Source: Pigoraptor chileana (Eukaryota > Opisthokonta > Filasterea). From it: a DNA stretch of 41,641 nucleotides. Made by a program: the position numbers and the translations under genes. Under the pieces are notes generated by a model, which worked only from the letters and a program-made list of their open reading frames with translations, made no database searches and had not been told where the DNA came from. The stretch spans positions 1-41,641 of the forward strand of contig CALSCR010004291.1 in the NCBI GenBank assembly GCA_943704495.1. The letters run 5' to 3'. Positions 38,404 through 41,641 of this stretch are shown here, in pieces; within the stretch, counting starts at the first letter, position 1, and each line of letters opens with the position of its first letter.

Positions 38404-38583
38404 ATGCTTGATGCATACTCTCTTGTTCTCGTACACGAGCGTCTCATGGAGCACGCAGCCAATGCAAGCATGTTCTTGCTCCAAAACAGCACGTCACAAC
38501 ATTTAGCTGCACTCTTGGCCCCTCTTTATTACCAGCCATCTTCTAACGTGACGGAAGCAGGTAGCGACGCGGAAAGCGAGTAA
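38404..38583 (+). CDS. Small hypothetical protein, 59 residues
   Basis: ATG 38404 to TAA 38581-38583, with a stop just upstream in frame. It is helical at first (LDAYSLVLVHERLMEHAANA, SMFLLQNSTSQHLAALLAPL) and ends in an acidic tail (TEAGSDAESE). Composition is convincingly protein-like. Family unknown. Confidence 0.5.
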   Translation: MLDAYSLVLVHERLMEHAANASMFLLQNSTSQHLAALLAPLYYQPSSNVTEAGSDAESE

Positions 38584-38668
38584 ATCGCCTATTGTTTTAA
38601 ATAACTCTCAGTTTTGTACCAAATGGTTAGTACAAAACAAACGCTATTACGTTGAGCGCACACACGCT

Positions 38669-38875
38669 CTACGAAAAAGAAGTCGATGCGCGTGAAGAAC
38701 CACGCCAAACATACGCTATGAACTCCTCTAAAGTCGGATCCCTTTTGCGAATCTGCCCACTCTCATTCTCAATCCTGCCCAACTCTGCAAGAAGCAGGCT
38801 GTACAACTCACACAGATCTGTGTCATTCTCCCTCAGCCACTTCACTTTGTTAAGTGGCATTTTAACTCTTAACAT
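38669..38875 (-). CDS. Small hypothetical protein, 68 residues
   Basis: ATG 38875 (a second ATG at 38860 gives PLNKVKWLRENDTDLCELYS). It is highly charged and helical (LLLAELGRIENESGQIRKRD, PTLEEFIAYVWRG). It lies about 100 bp downstream of PCNA on the same strand. Family unknown. Confidence 0.5.
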   Translation of the reverse strand: MLRVKMPLNKVKWLRENDTDLCELYSLLLAELGRIENESGQIRKRDPTLEEFIAYVWRGSSRASTSFS

Positions 38876-38961
38876 TTAACTACGGTCTGTCTTAGATCAG
38901 GCACGGACCGCCGGCGCCACCACGGCATTCGTCCAAAAAATCAACACAGAAATCCGATAAA

Positions 38962-38986
38962 CCCGTGGGGAGCGGCGGAACGCTCA
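38962..38986 (-). repeat. Dispersed hairpin element, copy 8 (PCNA 3' end)
   Basis: In transcript sense TTGAGCG-TTCCGC-CGCTC then CCCACGGGT; its first bases overlap the PCNA stop codon TGA. Confidence 0.6.
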
Positions 38987-39805
38987 AGGGGGCTCCGCCA
39001 CTGGCTCCGTATACGGCGTAATGATGAATCGCAGCGTTCCCAGCGCCCCCACATTGTACTCTAGCATCATGGGCACGTCGTTCCTCAGAAAAATCGTGAC
39101 CTGCGGACACATGCTCGAGCACTTTGAGCAAATCGCTATCGTCTTCAAAGGAAACACCCCTTGCACGATCGGCGGATCGTCTTCGTCTTCTGTGGAGTTC
39201 GTTATTATCGAAGTGTCGTCCTCAAAAACCGAATCCTGCGAGATCACTTCCCCGTTGCACGCCATCACTAGCTGATCGTCCGTGCACTGAAACTCAACCT
39301 TTGTCGCCGTAATGTTCAGCATGTTCCTCACTTGTTCCTGGAACGCCGACGTCGGCACCTTCACGATCTTCTGAAACGCCGTCTCCAAGATTTCAGGCAA
39401 TCCCTGCTGCCCAGCCCAATCCTGAATCGGAATTTTCATGATCACTGGATTGTTCGACTTCTCCGGCACGATCTTAAAGTACATTTGATTTTCATCAGAT
39501 TCCTCCATGTAAATGTACAAGGTGTACTTCGCCTTGATCGTCTTTGTGATCTTCTGCAAATTGAAGAGACCCAACGCCAACACAATCTGCGACATGCCCT
39601 CCTTCGGCACGCACTTGTATTCCGCAAACTTGTCCGCATGCAACGTGCAAAAAACCGCGTGGCTGCCACCCTGGTCCACCTCGGAAAATTCAATCCCTGA
39701 CGGCTTAAACGTTAGGTTCAAGTCAACGACCAGCTCCTTAAGCACATCCACCAACACCTTGATCAGCTCTGGATTTGCCAACTTAATATCCAAAATTCGC
39801 CCCAT
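38984..39805 (-). CDS. PCNA: PCNA, DNA polymerase sliding clamp
   Basis: ATG 39805 to TGA; 273 residues, slightly longer than the usual ~260. Recognisable PCNA blocks are LVVDLNLTFKPSGIEFSEVD (residues ~25-44, central helix partner), a two-domain repeat with ECKCVPKEGM-like region (EYKCVPKEGMSQIVLALGLF), the second-domain TKVEFQCTDDQLVMACNGEV, and the C-terminal LRFIITPYTEP, which follows the eukaryotic TLRFYLAPK pattern. It forms a ring that tethers polymerase and repair proteins to DNA. An acidic insertion (NSTEDEDD, ~204-211) is present. TATA-like AGTATA and CATATAA lie 20-40 bp upstream. Intact. Confidence 0.95.
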   Translation of the reverse strand: MGRILDIKLANPELIKVLVDVLKELVVDLNLTFKPSGIEFSEVDQGGSHAVFCTLHADKFAEYKCVPKEGMSQIVLALGLFNLQKITKTIKAKYTLYIYMEESDENQMYFKIVPEKSNNPVIMKIPIQDWAGQQGLPEILETAFQKIVKVPTSAFQEQVRNMLNITATKVEFQCTDDQLVMACNGEVISQDSVFEDDTSIITNSTEDEDDPPIVQGVFPLKTIAICSKCSSMCPQVTIFLRNDVPMMLEYNVGALGTLRFIITPYTEPVAEPP

Positions 39806-39855
39806 TTTGCCAAGCTGTTATATGGCCTATACTTTGAGACGACGGGTTGTCCTTA

Positions 39856-39880
39856 GCGCGTTCCGCCGCGCACCGCGGTG
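39856..39880 (+). repeat. Dispersed hairpin element, copy 9
   Basis: GCGCGTTCCGCCGCGCACCG CGGTG; stem changed from GAGCG/CGCTC to GCGCG/CGCGC, a paired change that keeps the hairpin. It lies 50 bp upstream of PCNA. Confidence 0.55.
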
Positions 39881-39961
39881 GTGTTTGGCATTAGACGGTG
39901 TTTGGTGGCGTTTGACGGTGTTTGGCGGCGTTTGGTGGTGGTTGGTGGCGTTTGGTGGGAT
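39877..39961 (+). repeat. GGTGTTTGGNGGCGTTTG repeat
   Basis: About nine irregular 8-11 bp G/T-rich units. The 39962-40371 stretch after it holds no gene I can support. Confidence 0.7.
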
Positions 39962-40371
39962 TAATTAATTCATGAGCAGTTTTTGTGTGTTGGCTTTGCT
40001 GTACTAGTAATTGTCCATAAATGTGAGAGTCGATTGGCTGATAATCAGGCCGTGCTTGTGCGGGTCACAGCTCCAACAAATCAGCAAGCATGATCCATTA
40101 CAGCTTGACAAGAGCCTCATACCGGTGCAGCAGAGACGTTATTTGCGAGGAGCAAAAGAGAATTCAAGAACGGATTTTGACTCAGCCGTACCGAGGACAC
40201 TGGTAGTCAAAATTGCGATCATGGCAGACGTATTAACAATTTAATTGCATCTAGCAACTCAACGTCACGCAGACAGCTGAATAAATCATATATTGCGATC
40301 GAAATACAACAGTGCCACTTGTGAGACTTTATGCCTGCAGCTGGTGATCATGAGGGGTTACGCTCGAGCTC

Positions 40372-40377
40372 TATATA
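40372..40377 (+). promoter_or_regulatory. TATA box
   Basis: CTCTATATAGATAG, 53 bp upstream of the ATG at 40430; the clearest core-promoter-like motif in the window. Confidence 0.5.
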
Positions 40378-40429
40378 GATAGGATCTTCATTCGCCGCAC
40401 CGACCTTTGAACCCTCACGCTTGCACAAA

Positions 40430-41390
40430 ATGTCTGGCGTCGTGCACAGCCCTGACACACGTACGTGCTAGTTCATTTGTGTCATTTGTGAGCACGGACG
40501 ACACCTCTGGCGCCGGCGATATTCTATGCAAAATCCGATTGAGGCACCTTAGTTGCCGCTGAGTAGTTATCCAACGATCCGACTTATATCAAATTGTTGA
40601 GGCTAAGAATAGGACTCCAGCAACCACAAGCGAATTAATGGATTCAAATCAATGGGTACATTTTGCCTTTTTCACTCAGGATCGTTTCTCCATAAACGGA
40701 TTGCGGATTGGCAACGATACTAAGTTAAGCGCCCTTGTGTTCGATTCACAGTGCAGCGTACATCCTTTGACGATCAATCGTGAGAGATTTGCTTTACTTC
40801 TTTCAGAATATGCATGAAGAACGAGTCGCCGTCAGTGGGAAGCAAGAATGCCGCCAGCTCTCGGTCAGACAGCTGACAGCCGTGTACCATGTTGTTGTGG
40901 GACCGGTGGGTGCAGCCAACGCCCACAGCTTTTGCTACTCATTTTCGATCGACTCATTCGCACACGGCACGCTGCGATTCGCCATGGTTCTATCCAGTAC
41001 ATGCTCGCGGTGCCTTTTCTGGTTGTGGCGATCGATTCGACATCCAACCGTGAATTTGGAGTACGATTTGCACTGTCGTGTTCTCTGTTCCTCCACCACG
41101 TTCGAAAATGGTTGAACGGCGACCCGGTGCGCAACGGTGTCAAGGGCTCTGTCGGTTTGAAGACGTCTATCGGCGCGGGCGAGTGTGTTGGTGCAGCGAG
41201 GGCGCGGGCGAGTGTGTTGGTGCAGCGAGGGCGCGGGCGAGGGTGCACGTGGCGCAGGAGAGGAAGTTGGGTGTGGCACAGCAAGTGTGCCTGTTGTCGC
41301 ATGTGCAGTCGCCGGCATAGGGTCCCTAGACTCAGGGCGATCTCCGTCGTCTGGCAGGCGCAACTGGTGAGTGATGTTCTGCTTCTTTAG
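40430..41390 (+). pseudogene. Decayed gene behind a TATA box
   Basis: ATG 40430 (CACAAAATGTCTGGCG) starts SGVVHSPDTRT and stops at 40471. A shifted frame continues SSFVSFVSTDDTSGAGDILC, crosses an in-frame TGA (40560-40562), and reads DSNQWVHFAFFTQDRFSING and ERFALLLSEYA to 40817. Another frame gives HEERVAVSGKQECRQLSVRQ and AHSFCYSFSIDSFAHGTLRF, and the earlier frame resumes with MLAVPFLVVAIDSTSNREFG. Past about 41120 the sequence is a GC-rich repeat. One protein of 230 or more residues is implied. Family unknown. Confidence 0.5.
41190..41246 (+). repeat. 28-bp direct repeat, two units
   Basis: GTGTTGGTGCAGCGAGGGCG CGGGCGA occurs twice in tandem, with a third partial unit upstream at about 41177. 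Confidence 0.75.
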
Positions 41391-41641
41391 TAGACTTTAT
41401 TGCTTTCAGTGGGGTTAATTTGTGCTCAATTTGTGCTCCCTTAGGGACTGTCCACAAAAATGTGTTTTGTCCGCGCAGGGAAAAAAATGGCGCAATGTCC
41501 CCCTGTAGATTATAATATACCCATAGACAAAAATTGCGGTGCTCAGATTAGTTGCTGCCAGATTTTTTGCGAAATCCAAGCCCGATACATTTCTCAAAGT
41601 CACGCCAGTGTCATTTTTCAGTTTGTGTTCCCATGTCACCC
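41391..41641 (+). other. Window end, possible transposon-like edge
   Basis: Contains TTTGTGCTCAATTTGTGCTC and GGGACTGTCCACAAAAATGT. The latter has the look of a Tc1-type terminus, but no partner is inside the window. A 74-residue minus-strand frame here is not convincing. Confidence 0.25.

Noticed and set aside
39332-39968. Plus-strand ORFs of 122 and 151 residues opposite PCNA
   Set aside because: Antisense shadows of PCNA.
1-41641. TGA read as a sense codon
   Set aside because: PCNA and the 535-residue gene end in TGA, and TGG is used for Trp in intact genes.

Overview
The window reads as DNA of a large eukaryotic DNA virus (Nucleocytoviricota-like) or of such a virus integrated in a protist genome. 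No bacterial operon structure, rRNA or tRNA was seen, and none of the recognisable genes shows an intron. Recognisable genes are a sliding clamp (PCNA), a three-box HMG protein, a duplicated MSV199/MUG113 (KilA-N type) protein, a dual-specificity phosphatase, F-box/ankyrin proteins and a Sel1 protein. Host-like genes are a PARP fused to a ubiquitin-conjugating domain, a SNAP-25-type SNARE and an SGNH-like esterase. I saw no canonical major capsid protein or other virus hallmark that would settle the assignment. Coding density is low and repeats are extensive.

Layout. 1-4.6 kb: Sel1 protein, phosphatase in two frames, an 18-bp minisatellite bracketed by a 23-bp inverted repeat, and two small divergent genes. 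4.4-9.5 kb: almost pure repeats (a ~160-bp family, then three subfamilies of one ~54-bp satellite). 9.5-14.5 kb: broken gene remnants, an inverted block of the 54-bp satellite, and two very short ORFs. 14.7-16.2 kb: intact MSV199/MUG113 protein. 16.3-24.4 kb: minisatellites, short hypothetical genes and several decayed genes, including an ankyrin gene. 24.5-25.5 kb: HMG protein. 26-30.8 kb: second copies of the satellite and 160-bp families, then the broken PARP-UBC, SGNH and SNARE genes. 31.2-32.8 kb: intact 535-residue protein of unknown function. 34.3-36.4 kb: F-box/ankyrin gene split by a probable one-base loss. 36.7-37.9 kb: complete Tc1/mariner (IS630-like) transposon with 36-bp terminal repeats, a TA duplication and a dead transposase, sitting inside a small gene. 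38.4-39.8 kb: small genes and PCNA. 40.4-41.4 kb: a decayed gene behind a clear TATA box.

Three themes link the region. First, four long genes (MSV199/MUG113, HMG, 535-residue protein, PCNA) are uninterrupted, while about fifteen others carry frameshifts or in-frame stops; either they are decaying or the assembly holds many indels. Second, a ~25-bp element able to form a GAGCG/CGCTC hairpin recurs at least nine times, four of them at the 3' ends of genes. Third, the same repeat families reappear at distant loci in the same or opposite orientation, so the region was shaped by duplication and inversion. Replication and chromatin (PCNA, HMG) and host manipulation (phosphatase, F-box/ankyrin, PARP-UBC, SNARE) are the functions the gene set suggests; the second group is inference from family membership.
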